A stretch of DNA of 64,000 bases from Actinomyces faecalis (GTDB lineage Bacteria > Actinomycetota > Actinomycetes > Actinomycetales > Actinomycetaceae): positions 930,001 to 994,000 of the forward strand of contig NZ_CP063418.1 in the NCBI RefSeq assembly GCF_013184985.2, read 5' to 3'. Within the stretch, counting starts at the first letter, position 1; each line of letters starts with the position of its first letter. The notes beneath the pieces are model-generated. The model did not search any database. It was given only the letters and a program-made list of their open reading frames with translations, and was not told the DNA's origin. This document shows, in pieces, positions 50,476 to 58,794 of the stretch. Position numbers and translations under genes: made by a program.

Positions 50476-53437
50476 CCGGTCCCTGCAGGCCGTAGCGTCG
50501 CAGCGGGACCTGGTGCGGACGAGGCTCTCCACCGGCGAGCATGAGCGCCATGTCCGGCAGGGCGTCGTAGTAGCCGCGTGCCTTGAGCCGGTTGGACAGG
50601 GAGGAGGAGACCCGCACGACCACCTCGTTGTCTTCCTGACGCAGCAGGCCGGTGACCTCAGCGACAGGTGCGGAGGTGTCGACACCTACCGGCGCTGAGC
50701 CGTTGACGGACACCGAGCTGAGCCCGCCGCCCACGTTCCCCAGGTCCAGCAGGACCCTGCCCGAGGGCAGCGTGTCCAGACGCACGGTGGTGCGGTACTC
50801 ACCGACCCCGGAGACCTCGGCGCCCACGCCGTCGAGCTCGCACCACGGCGCCAGGCGGTGAGAAGCAGCGTGCATCGCAGTGACCTCGGTGTGAGGGACG
50901 ACCTCGCGGGTGACGTAACCGAGCCCGCGGTCCTCCTCGATGACCTCGTCCTCGCCGGCGTCCCAGGACTCCACCGTGATGTCCCAGTCCGTGAGCTCGG
51001 TCAGTACCTGCTCCGCCCGGGAGCCGACGGCGCTGGCTCGTTCGGGGGAGGTGGGCGCCGCCGTCGAGCCTGAGACGGCCGAGCGGTCCAGGGTGACGAC
51101 CGCCGGCTCGCCCGGGCGCAGGCTGACGGGCACCAGCGTGTCCTCGCCCTGGGGGTGGGAGGGGACCTCGGTGAGCGTGCCGGTCCACGCGTCCAGGCGG
51201 TAGGCGGTGCCGTGGCCGGGCAGGCGCAGCTCGACCGTGGTCGGCTCACCGGTCTCGTAGAGGTAGTGGTAGACGTAGACGTGCAGGAGGTCGCCGTCCT
51301 CGCGCTCGTAGGTGAGCACGTTCTCGTTCGCACGGGTCAGCTCGTGGTAGCCGCGCACGCCGAGGGCGCGCAGAGCGTCCAGGGTCTGGGACTGGTCGTC
51401 GATCTCGGCCACCGTGTCCAGCGTGCGCAGCTGCTCCATGGCGGCCGCCAGCTCCTCGTCGCGCCCGTCCAGGCCCGGTGTGCGCGAGGCGGCGCGCTCG
51501 TGGTGGTTGTAGCGGCCGGCCGCCAGGTAGGCCAGCTCGGTGACACCGTTGACGATGAGGACCTTGACGCCGGTACGCGCTACCTCCACCAGGCGGGCGG
51601 CCACGTCCGCGCTCAGTGCCTCCTGGTAGACGATGAGGGCCTGGTAGCCAGGCCCCTCGGGCTGGACGGTGCCCTCACCGAGGCTCACCTCGGGGCGCAG
51701 CAGGTAGGAGCCGTCAAAGAACTCGTAGGTCCAGCCGGCGTCCTGCATGCCCAGGTCCGCCCACCAGTGGTTGTCGCGCGCACGCATCCAGTGCCGGCCG
51801 TAGAGCTCCTCGTCCGCCACGCGCCGGCCCTCGGCGTCAAAGAAGACCATGCCGGAGCCGTTGTCGGTGAAGTGGTCGGTGCGCAGGATACCGACGTCGA
51901 TGCGCGGGCGGCCCTGGCGCAGCAGGTACTGCATGCGTCCCACGGCCTGGGTCCACAGCGGATAGATCTCGGCGGCGGGCTGGCGGGTGTCGAAGCGCTC
52001 GGAGAAGAGGGGGAGCATGCCCTCGTGGCCCGGCCAGCTGGTGGTGCCCTCGGCCCCGCGTGGCGAGGACCAGCCGTGCAGGACGGTCTTGGTGATGCCG
52101 GCGGCGAGCTGGGTGTTGATGATCTGGTCGTAGAAGCGGTGGTCGAGCATGTGGTTACGCGTGGTGGCACCTGTCTCGGAGGAGTACTGCTTGCCCAGCA
52201 GGTGCGCAGCGCCGGCCATGAGGCGGTAGGCGTCGATCTGGGAGCCGAACTCCAGGGACTCGTTCTCGATGCCGTCCACCGCGATGCCGGGGCGGGTGAG
52301 CTCGAAGGGCAGGCCGTAGGAGATCTCCGAGCGCAGCGAGATGCCGTGGGAGTTGAGGAACTCCTTGAAGGGCAGCAGCATGTTCTCGATGTAGAGGTCG
52401 GTGAGCGTCTCGACGTAGTCGTGGCGGACCTTGGCCACCGTCACGGCGTCCGCGGCGTTGAGAGGCTCGAAGGTGTAGACGGTGGACACCGCCATGAGCG
52501 GGGCCCGGCTGACCAGCACCGGGAGCCAGGGGATGATGTCGTAGCCGCGGCGGGCGGCGAACTCATCGGCTACGGTCCGCCCCCAGAACATGCCGGCCTC
52601 GCCGGAGAGGTTGAGCTCCAGGGAGTCCATGTACATCTGGGCGCGTGGGTTGCGCGAGATGATCTCCTGGAGCTCATCGGTCAGGACCACCTCGCGCCAG
52701 TAGTCAATGACGGCGTTCACGCCGTCGCGCTCGAGGTAGTTGACCGTGTAGTTGACTGACGCTGAGGGCTTGGCGATCTGGCCGGTGCCGTGCTGCCAGA
52801 AGATGAACAGACGCCAGCTGCGAGAGTCCGGTGCACTCCAGGTCAGCTCGCGATCCTCGCCAGAGCCGGTGACCAGGTCCGTCAGGTTTGTCAGCGTGGA
52901 GACGTCGATGCGCGCAGGACCGTCCTCAGGCGTGGTGACGACGGCGGCGACCACGGCCACGAAGCGCTGACGTGTGCCGGGGATGCGCTCGAAGATGATG
53001 TCCGGGCCGTCGTAGGCGGCAGACAGGTCGGCGGTGGGCAGGGGTCCGCGGCGGGTGCCTGTCACGTCCTCGTAGACCAGGCCCAGCTCCTGGGCCGCGG
53101 CGTCGTCGTCGGGGGTGATCGTGGGCAGGTTGGCGTTGGACCAGTTCGTACCGGAGGTGAAGGAGAAGGACATGCCCCGCTCGGTGGTCTCGCGCGCGAC
53201 GGTGACCGAGTCGTGGGTCCACTCCTCGCTGCCCCATCCGTAGCGGGAGTCGTCGATGCCGTCCTCGGGCATGGCCAGGAACTCCATGCCGCCAAAGCCC
53301 AGGCGGTGGGCCTGCTCGATCTCGTGGCGGATCGTGGCGTCGGTGTGCAGGCCCTCGGCGAGCCACCACCGCTGCTCGGGGCGGTACTCGATGCCGGGGT
53401 CTTTCAGGCGGGCGCGCAGCTGGTTGACCAGGCTCAT
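50456..53437 (-). CDS. GH106-like alpha-L-rhamnosidase
   Basis: A 993-residue glycosidase. The N-terminal part (RPEQRWWLAEGLHTDATIRH, then AHRLGFGGMEFLAMPEDG) and the barrel blocks (RGMSFSFTSGTNW, RAQMYMDSLELN, RRGYDIIPWLPVLV) fit the GH106 family of alpha-L-rhamnosidases acting on rhamnogalacturonan or other rhamnosides. YHELTRANENVLTYERED and a C-terminal jelly-roll domain (about residues 850-980) follow. No signal peptide. A strong AAAGGAG precedes ATG 53437. It is transcribed apart from the rhaD unit, with its own LacI-type site. Other rhamnogalacturonan-active families cannot be excluded. Confidence 0.75.
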   Translation of the reverse strand: MSLVNQLRARLKDPGIEYRPEQRWWLAEGLHTDATIRHEIEQAHRLGFGGMEFLAMPEDGIDDSRYGWGSEEWTHDSVTVARETTERGMSFSFTSGTNWSNANLPTITPDDDAAAQELGLVYEDVTGTRRGPLPTADLSAAYDGPDIIFERIPGTRQRFVAVVAAVVTTPEDGPARIDVSTLTNLTDLVTGSGEDRELTWSAPDSRSWRLFIFWQHGTGQIAKPSASVNYTVNYLERDGVNAVIDYWREVVLTDELQEIISRNPRAQMYMDSLELNLSGEAGMFWGRTVADEFAARRGYDIIPWLPVLVSRAPLMAVSTVYTFEPLNAADAVTVAKVRHDYVETLTDLYIENMLLPFKEFLNSHGISLRSEISYGLPFELTRPGIAVDGIENESLEFGSQIDAYRLMAGAAHLLGKQYSSETGATTRNHMLDHRFYDQIINTQLAAGITKTVLHGWSSPRGAEGTTSWPGHEGMLPLFSERFDTRQPAAEIYPLWTQAVGRMQYLLRQGRPRIDVGILRTDHFTDNGSGMVFFDAEGRRVADEELYGRHWMRARDNHWWADLGMQDAGWTYEFFDGSYLLRPEVSLGEGTVQPEGPGYQALIVYQEALSADVAARLVEVARTGVKVLIVNGVTELAYLAAGRYNHHERAASRTPGLDGRDEELAAAMEQLRTLDTVAEIDDQSQTLDALRALGVRGYHELTRANENVLTYEREDGDLLHVYVYHYLYETGEPTTVELRLPGHGTAYRLDAWTGTLTEVPSHPQGEDTLVPVSLRPGEPAVVTLDRSAVSGSTAAPTSPERASAVGSRAEQVLTELTDWDITVESWDAGEDEVIEEDRGLGYVTREVVPHTEVTAMHAASHRLAPWCELDGVGAEVSGVGEYRTTVRLDTLPSGRVLLDLGNVGGGLSSVSVNGSAPVGVDTSAPVAEVTGLLRQEDNEVVVRVSSSLSNRLKARGYYDALPDMALMLAGGEPRPHQVPLRRYGLQGPVRLLQG

Positions 53438-53448
53438 GTGATTCTCCT

Positions 53449-53462
53449 TTGAATCGTTTCTC
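53449..53462 (-). promoter_or_regulatory. LacI-type operator of GH106 gene
   Basis: TTGAATCGTTTCTC (plus-strand reading) starts 12 bases before the ATG and overlaps the ribosome binding site edge. It has one change from TGAAnCGnTTCA. A clear -10/-35 pair was not found. Confidence 0.55.
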
Positions 53463-53512
53463 TACAGGTGTGCCCTGTACCCAGGGCTGTCTGGCTGGCA
53501 GGAGGGGGACGT

Positions 53513-53523
53513 GGGGGGGGGGG
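53513..53523. repeat. Homopolymer of eleven G
   Basis: Eleven consecutive G lie 76-86 bases upstream of the GH106 start, in the gap after rhaD. Tracts of this length are prone to slippage. Nearby inverted repeats (TGGACCG at 53585 with CGGTCCA at 53615) may be part of the rhaD terminator. Confidence 0.8.
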
Positions 53524-53647
53524 AGAGGAGGCCGGTGCGGTGCGTGCCACCGTCCGGTGGGCGCGCTGGGCGCTCCCTGGTGGTTGGACCGCCGCCTGCG
53601 GCCCGGCCCCGGGACGGTCCACGTCCTGGGGCCAGGTGGCAGGTAGG

Positions 53648-54475
53648 TCAGAACAGGTCGGTCTGGACGGCGAAGGCCTCGATGACCGCGCGCAGCTCCT
53701 CGTCCGTCACGCCCTCGCCGAGACCACCGGAGGTGATGTTGCGGACCTCGTACATGGCGCCGGTCTCGGCGTACTCGACCTTGTCGACGGCGGCCAGAGG
53801 AGCGTCGTCGGAGCGCACCATGATCCCGTGCTTGGACCACAGCACGATGACGTGGTCACGTAGGGCGCGCACGTTGTTCTCCATGAGGGTGGCCGAGCCG
53901 GGCACCATGAAGTCCAGGACCTCGATGCCCTGCGGCAGCTGGACGATCGTCTCCGGCTCCCAGCGCAGGATCCGGCGGTTGAAGTCCGCGGTGTTGCGGA
54001 TGTCCTTGATGTGGGACAGCTGCACCAGGTACGGGGGCTGGGCGTGGATGACGGCCTGGAAGCTCACCCCGCGCGTGGCCACCTGGTCGTTGTGGACGGC
54101 CAGGTGGGAGTTGAACTCGCTGGTGGGGCGCACGTAGGCCTTGTCCGGGTGGGTGTACCAGGTGCCCGTCAGGCCGCCCTCGTCCACCACGAAGGCCGAG
54201 ACGTTGGCCTCGGGGCTGGCGGCGACGTCACGCAGGCGGCAGCCCGAGCCGGTAACCAGCACGGTGTGTCCGGCCAGGGCCGGGGCCGCCAGCGGCAGCT
54301 CGGTGCCGGGGTGGGACTGCGGGAAGCGCTCGGCCAGGCCCAGCTCCTCGGCAGAGGCGTCGACGGACACCGAGATGTTGCCGGCGCCGGCCTCCACGGC
54401 GCCCATGTGGTCCAGGCGGCGTCCGGCGGCGCCCATCTGGGACAGGATCTCGTCAAGGGAGAGGCTGGTGGTCAT
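53648..54475 (-). CDS. rhaD: Rhamnulose-1-phosphate aldolase
   Basis: Splits L-rhamnulose-1-phosphate into dihydroxyacetone phosphate and L-lactaldehyde. The 275 residues form a class II (zinc) aldolase. AGAGNISV near residue 30 and VTGSGCRLRDV near 75 bind phosphate. FNSHLAVHND and VIHAQPPYLV supply His ligands, and VLWSKHGIMV near 210 the third. EYAETGAMYE is the usual C-terminal block. It is the last gene of the rhaI-rhaB-esterase-rhaD unit, 36 bases after the esterase. Confidence 0.93.
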   Translation of the reverse strand: MTTSLSLDEILSQMGAAGRRLDHMGAVEAGAGNISVSVDASAEELGLAERFPQSHPGTELPLAAPALAGHTVLVTGSGCRLRDVAASPEANVSAFVVDEGGLTGTWYTHPDKAYVRPTSEFNSHLAVHNDQVATRGVSFQAVIHAQPPYLVQLSHIKDIRNTADFNRRILRWEPETIVQLPQGIEVLDFMVPGSATLMENNVRALRDHVIVLWSKHGIMVRSDDAPLAAVDKVEYAETGAMYEVRNITSGGLGEGVTDEELRAVIEAFAVQTDLF

Positions 54476-54511
54476 GGTGACTCCTTGTGGTGGTGTGAGA
54501 GAAAAGAGTGG

Positions 54512-55699
54512 TCAGGAGCGGCGCGCCAGGCGGGCCGCGAAGCGGTCCAGGGACTGAGAGGTCAGGGGCGAGCCGACGGCGTTGAGGTGGCCGTGGGGGA
54601 CGCCGGCGGCAGTGACGCACTCGATGTCGCAGCCCGCCTGCGTCAGCGCCTGGCCCAGGGCCTCGCCTGAGGCCCGCAGGTCGTCGTTCTCACAGTTCTC
54701 GATGTAGGTGGCCGGGAACCCGGTCAGGTCCGCCGCGCTGCCGTTGCCGTCCCCGGGGAAGGCGTAGGCGGGGGCACTGACCGGGGCTGCGCCCAGGTAG
54801 TTCGCGTTCAGCATCGCCATGATGTCGGCGGGGAAGCGCAGGACCTGAGGCATGTCCTCCAGGCGCTGGGCGAGCTCGCCGCTGGCGGCTGGCCAGTGCT
54901 CGGCATGGGCTACCGGATAGGCGAGCAGGGCCTGCCACACGGTCGCGGGGCGGCCGGTGGCGTCGTCGTCCCGGGCGTGCAGGGCGACGCCGCAGGCGAG
55001 GTTGCCGCCCGCGCTTGCTCCGCCCACGGCCAGGCGCGCAGGGTCGATGCCCAGCTCCCTGGCGTGCTCAGCTGTCCAGCGCAGGGCGGTGTAGGCGTCA
55101 TCGTGAGGGACGGGGAAGTGCGTGACGCCGTTGTTGCACAGCCGGTAGAAGACTGAGACCACGGTGGCGCCGGTGCGGGTGACCAGGCCCCGGGCCACGG
55201 CGTCGGCCTCGGGCATGTCCAGGTCCCCGCCCACGAAGGCGCCTCCGTGGTACCACACGAGGCCGGCGCGCAGACCATTGGTCTCCGGGCTCGGCACGGG
55301 CGGGACCCACCCGGGCTCGGGACGGTAGACGCGCACCGGGACGGGCCCGTGCGGTCCGTCGACCTCGCGCTCCTCGACCACGGTGTGAGTGGGCTCTGGC
55401 TGGCCGAAGGGAGCGTTGAAGGCCTCCATCGCGGCGGCGGCCTCGGGGCTGAAGGGGGAGCCCTCGCCCGTGGCAGCCTGCGCGGTATCAACCTGGGCGC
55501 CGTGCGGATGGCTGGCTGCGTCCTCGGCGTCACCGGCCTGCTGCGACATCGCAGCCAGGTCGGCGGCGGTGGGCGCGGGCAGGTGCGCGATGAGGTGGAC
55601 ACGCTCAGAATAGGGCGGCAGGAAGCCGCCTGCCAGCGGCGCCAGCGCGACCCCGTCCTGGGTGCGCAACGGCTCGGTGCTGGTGGTCGTGGTCATCAT
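54512..55699 (-). CDS. HSL-family esterase in the rha operon
   Basis: A 395-residue alpha/beta hydrolase of the hormone-sensitive-lipase family. VWYHGGAFVGGD gives the oxyanion hole (HGG), GGASAGGN the nucleophile (Ser229), DDLRASGEAL the acid region, and GVPHGHLN the His. The first 110 residues form a cap region. It sits between rhaB and rhaD, in a rhamnose catabolic operon, which suggests removal of acetyl or similar groups from rhamnose or rhamnosides; inference only. ATG codons at 55699 and 55696 are both possible; AAGGAG favours the second. Confidence 0.85.
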   Translation of the reverse strand: MMTTTTSTEPLRTQDGVALAPLAGGFLPPYSERVHLIAHLPAPTAADLAAMSQQAGDAEDAASHPHGAQVDTAQAATGEGSPFSPEAAAAMEAFNAPFGQPEPTHTVVEEREVDGPHGPVPVRVYRPEPGWVPPVPSPETNGLRAGLVWYHGGAFVGGDLDMPEADAVARGLVTRTGATVVSVFYRLCNNGVTHFPVPHDDAYTALRWTAEHARELGIDPARLAVGGASAGGNLACGVALHARDDDATGRPATVWQALLAYPVAHAEHWPAASGELAQRLEDMPQVLRFPADIMAMLNANYLGAAPVSAPAYAFPGDGNGSAADLTGFPATYIENCENDDLRASGEALGQALTQAGCDIECVTAAGVPHGHLNAVGSPLTSQSLDRFAARLARRS

Positions 55700-55717
55700 G
55701 ATCTCCTTCGTGCTGCC

Positions 55718-57235
55718 TCAGGAAGCGGAGCCGAGGACCCGCTGCTCAGCATCGTCCCACTGGGCAGCAGCCGTGGGATCTGGGAGGTAGGTGGCCAGCT
55801 CGCAGGAGCTACGCACCAGACGACGCAGCGCAGCCAGGTCGCCGTCGATGAGACCGGCCCCGCGGGCGGCCACCACGATGTTTCCCAACGCCGTGGCCTC
55901 GGTGGGGCCGGCCAGGACCGTCAGGCCCGTGGCGTCAGCGGCGAGCTGGCACAGCAGGTGGTTGCGGATCCCGCCGCCCACCATGTGCAGGACGTTGACC
56001 GTATGGCCTGACAGCTCGGCGGCCTCACGCACCGCCCGGCGGTAGGCCAGGGCCAGGGAGTCGTTGATACAGCGTACGTACTCCCCGATCGAGCGGGGCA
56101 GGGGCTGACCGGTGGCACGGGCGTAGTCGTCGATCCGGGCCGTCATGTCCCCGGGTGCGAAGAAGGCGTCGTCGTTGATGTCGACCACGGTGCGCAGTGG
56201 CTGGCAGGCCTCGGCGGCGGCGTCGATCTCGGCGTAGGAGACCTCCAGCCCCTGGCTGCGCCAGGTGCGTACGGCCTCGTTGAAGACCCACAGCCCCATG
56301 ACGTTCTTGAGGTAACGGACGGTGCCGTCGACCCCGAGCTCGTTGGTGAAGTTGGCCTGGCGAGAGGCCTCGGTGAGCACCGGCTCGTCCAGCTCCAGGC
56401 CGACTAGTGACCAGGTCCCGCACGAGACGTAGGCGAAGTCCGGAGCCTCGGCGGGAACGGCGACGACGGCGGAGGCCGTGTCATGGCTGCCGACGGCGAC
56501 CACGGGTGTGGGGGAGCCGTCGGGCCCGAAGACCTCAAGCACCTCCTGGCGGACCGTGCCCACCTGGGTGCCGGCCTCGACCAGGGGTGGCAGGACGGGG
56601 GCCAGGTCCAGGTCGAGCTCGCAGCGCAGGCGCTCTAGCAGGGGAGCGGACCAGGTGCGGCTGCGGGCGTCCAGGAGCCCGGTGGTCGAGGCGTTGGTGA
56701 CCTCAGCCACCTGGGTGCCGGTCAGCCACGCGGTCAGCAGGTCCGGCAGCAGCAGCATCGTGCGCGCTGCGCCGTCGGGCAGCCCGCCGTCGCGGCGCTC
56801 GGCCAGCAGCTGGAAGACCGTGTTGAACTCCTGGACCTGCAGGCCGTTGACGCCGTAGAGCTCAGAGGGCGGGATGGAGGCGAAGAGCTCTTCCGGTACG
56901 CCGCGGGTGCGTTCTGAGCGGTAGGCGGCTACCGGGCCGGCGAGCGCGCCGCCCTCGCGCAGCAGCCCGTAGTCCACCGCCCAGGTGTCGATACCGACGG
57001 CGGACAACGGCCCGACCTCGCGCACCGCCGCCAGCAGACCCTCGCGGATCTCGCTCCACAGCCGCAGCACGTCCCAGTACAGGCGCTCGCCGTCGTCGGT
57101 GGGCACCGGGACCGCACCGTTGACGAAGCGGCGGGTCTCGGTCAGGGTGATCCGCCCGTCGGCGAGGGTGCCGACCATGACGCGCCCGGAGGACGCGCCC
57201 AGGTCCACCGCGCCGACGTGCAGAGGCTCGTTCAT
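55718..57235 (-). CDS. rhaB: Rhamnulokinase
   Basis: Phosphorylates L-rhamnulose at O1 with ATP. The 505 residues form a FGGY-family kinase. VGAVDLGASSGRVMVG at the N-terminus is the phosphate-1 motif, and SAVGIDTWAVDYGLL near residue 75 matches rhamnulokinases. YVSCGTWSLVGLELDEPV and VLHMVGGGIRNHLLCQLAADA (shown by GGGIRNHLLCQ) are the phosphate-2 and adenosine regions. The ATG at 57235 overlaps the rhaI stop (TGATG); a GTG one codon upstream is possible. Confidence 0.95.
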   Translation of the reverse strand: MNEPLHVGAVDLGASSGRVMVGTLADGRITLTETRRFVNGAVPVPTDDGERLYWDVLRLWSEIREGLLAAVREVGPLSAVGIDTWAVDYGLLREGGALAGPVAAYRSERTRGVPEELFASIPPSELYGVNGLQVQEFNTVFQLLAERRDGGLPDGAARTMLLLPDLLTAWLTGTQVAEVTNASTTGLLDARSRTWSAPLLERLRCELDLDLAPVLPPLVEAGTQVGTVRQEVLEVFGPDGSPTPVVAVGSHDTASAVVAVPAEAPDFAYVSCGTWSLVGLELDEPVLTEASRQANFTNELGVDGTVRYLKNVMGLWVFNEAVRTWRSQGLEVSYAEIDAAAEACQPLRTVVDINDDAFFAPGDMTARIDDYARATGQPLPRSIGEYVRCINDSLALAYRRAVREAAELSGHTVNVLHMVGGGIRNHLLCQLAADATGLTVLAGPTEATALGNIVVAARGAGLIDGDLAALRRLVRSSCELATYLPDPTAAAQWDDAEQRVLGSAS

Positions 57236-58419
57236 CACGCGCCCCAGCCCGCAGCGGTACCGCCCACGCGCTCGGATCGGACCTTGTCCAGGTAGCCCGA
57301 GGCGAGGAAGGCCTTCATCGGGTCCGGTGCCAGGCCCTGGGACTCGCGCAGCTCGGCGAGCAGGGGACGGACGTCGGTGTTGAAGGCGTCGACGAAGACG
57401 TCGTTGGCGGCCAGGACGTCACCGGCTCGCTGGGCTGACCGCAGGGTCTCACGGTCCACGAGCAGCGCCTTGGCGGTGGCCTCCTGGACGTTGGTGGCCG
57501 AGCGGATCTCGCCGGGGATCTTCTCCTCCAGGTTGTGGCACTGGTCGAGCATGAAGCTGACGCCTGAGTCAGGGGCCAGCGCGCCGGTGGCGACGATCTC
57601 GTTCATGATGCGGAAGAGCTGGTAGGGGTCGGCCGCGCCCACGATGAGGTCGTCGTCGGCGTAGAAGCGGGAGTTGAAGTCGAAGGCGCCCAGGCGGCCC
57701 AGGCGCAGCAACTGGGCCACGATGAACTCGATGTTCGTGCCCGGGGCGTGGTGGCCGGTGTCGAGGACGACCTTGGCGCGCTCGCCTAGCGCCAGGCAGT
57801 GGGTCAGCGAGGTGCCCCAGTCCGGGACGTCGGTGTGGTAGAAGGCCGGCTCGAAGAACTTGTACTCCAGGATGAGCTGCTGGTCCTCGTCCAGGGCAGC
57901 GTAGATCTGGGCCAGGGAGTCGGCCAGGCGGTCCTGGCGCTCGCGGATGGAGTCCTGGCCGGGGTAGTTGGTGCCGTCGGCCAGCCAGATCTTGAGGGTC
58001 GGGGAGCCGGTGGCGCGCATGACGTCGATGCACTCCAGGTGGTGGGCGACGGCCTTGGCTCGGATCCTCTCGTCCGGGTTGGTCAGGGAGCCCAGCTTGT
58101 AGTCCTCGTCCTGGAAGACGTTGGAGTTGATGGTGCCGATCGTCACGCCGCGCTCCTCGGCGTAGGCGCGCAGGGCGGCGTAGTCCTCCACCTTGTCCCA
58201 CGGGATGTGGAGGGACACGCGTGGGGTGACGCCGGTGAAGGCGTTGACCTGGGCGACGTCGTCGATCTTCTCGAAGGGGTCGCGGGGTACGCCGGCAGTG
58301 GTGAAGACGCGGAAGCGGGTGCCGGAGTTTCCGAAGGCCCAGCTGGGCAGCTCGATGGTCTGGGTCTCCAGGAGACTACGCACCTCGGGGGAGAGGTCGG
58401 AGAGGGTAGGAGTGGTCAT
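57235..58419 (-). CDS. rhaI: L-rhamnose isomerase (RhaI type)
   Basis: Converts L-rhamnose to L-rhamnulose. The 394 residues belong to the Pseudomonas-type RhaI group of xylose-isomerase-like TIM barrels, not the E. coli RhaA type. Metal-site blocks include LILEYKFFEPAFYHTDVPDW (Glu), VVLDTGHHAPGTNIE (Asp, His) and GAFDFNSRFYADDDLIVG (Asp). It is the first gene of the catabolic operon. AGGAG precedes ATG 58419 and a promoter with an internal LacI-type operator lies 70-95 bases upstream. Confidence 0.94.
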   Translation of the reverse strand: MTTPTLSDLSPEVRSLLETQTIELPSWAFGNSGTRFRVFTTAGVPRDPFEKIDDVAQVNAFTGVTPRVSLHIPWDKVEDYAALRAYAEERGVTIGTINSNVFQDEDYKLGSLTNPDERIRAKAVAHHLECIDVMRATGSPTLKIWLADGTNYPGQDSIRERQDRLADSLAQIYAALDEDQQLILEYKFFEPAFYHTDVPDWGTSLTHCLALGERAKVVLDTGHHAPGTNIEFIVAQLLRLGRLGAFDFNSRFYADDDLIVGAADPYQLFRIMNEIVATGALAPDSGVSFMLDQCHNLEEKIPGEIRSATNVQEATAKALLVDRETLRSAQRAGDVLAANDVFVDAFNTDVRPLLAELRESQGLAPDPMKAFLASGYLDKVRSERVGGTAAGWGA

Positions 58420-58484
58420 GGTGGGCTCCTCGTCATCAGTGACTGGGGGAGGACGGCGGCGGTGCGGCGTCCGCTGATGGGATC

Positions 58485-58513
58485 AGACTAGTAGGGATTG
58501 AACCGTTTCACAA
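58485..58513 (-). promoter_or_regulatory. Promoter and operator of rhaI operon
   Basis: On the minus strand TTGTGA (58508-58513) and TAGTCT (58485-58490) are exactly 17 bases apart. TTGAACCGTTTCAC (58498-58511, plus reading) fills the spacer, so bound repressor would block RNA polymerase directly. Confidence 0.75.
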
Positions 58514-58584
58514 GCGAGGGGGCGGTGTTCTCTGGAGAGTGTGGGTGCGAGTGGGAGTGTTGGTACGTGTGCGGGCGCGTACGT

Positions 58585-58661
58585 CCGTCGCTTTCGAGCC
58601 TTAACAGTCGATGACGTTGCGGGCAGCGTCGAAAGCGACTGTTTACGAGCGAAAGCGACGG
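58585..58661. repeat. Imperfect palindrome related to hairpin 49379
   Basis: Arms CCGTCGCTTTCG at 58585-58596 and its complement at 58650-58661 are perfect, with partial pairing inside. The left arm shares CGTCGCTTTCG and AACAGTCG with 49378-49398. It is extra to the likely terminator of the MFS gene at 58733. Confidence 0.6.
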
Positions 58662-58732
58662 CTGAGGGGGGTTGAGGAGGGGGACGAGGTGGCTCAGGGG
58701 GTAGGGCGGGGCGTGTCCTCGGGTGCGACCAG

Positions 58733-58777
58733 CCCCGGCCCTGCTGCTCCCGAGTGTCCGGGGCGGCAGGGCCGGGG
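58733..58777 (-). terminator. 12-bp hairpin after MFS gene
   Basis: Perfect arms 58733-58744 and 58766-58777 (CCCCGGCCCTGC) lie 18 bases past the MFS stop at 58795. Apart from this, the palindrome at 58585 and the rhaI promoter, the 375-base gap 58420-58794 is empty. Confidence 0.65.
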
Positions 58778-58794
58778 GCGACAGTGGAGGACTC

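Noticed and set aside
51155-52759. Plus-strand 534-codon open frame inside the GH106 gene
   Set aside because: Low-complexity Val/Gly/Leu composition typical of reverse-strand shadow; the minus strand has recognisable domains.
50456-53437. GH106 call replaced by GH78 for the 993-residue enzyme
   Set aside because: It lacks CPQRDERLGWTGD and WERWDSM, the GH78 hallmarks present in the other three rhamnosidases.
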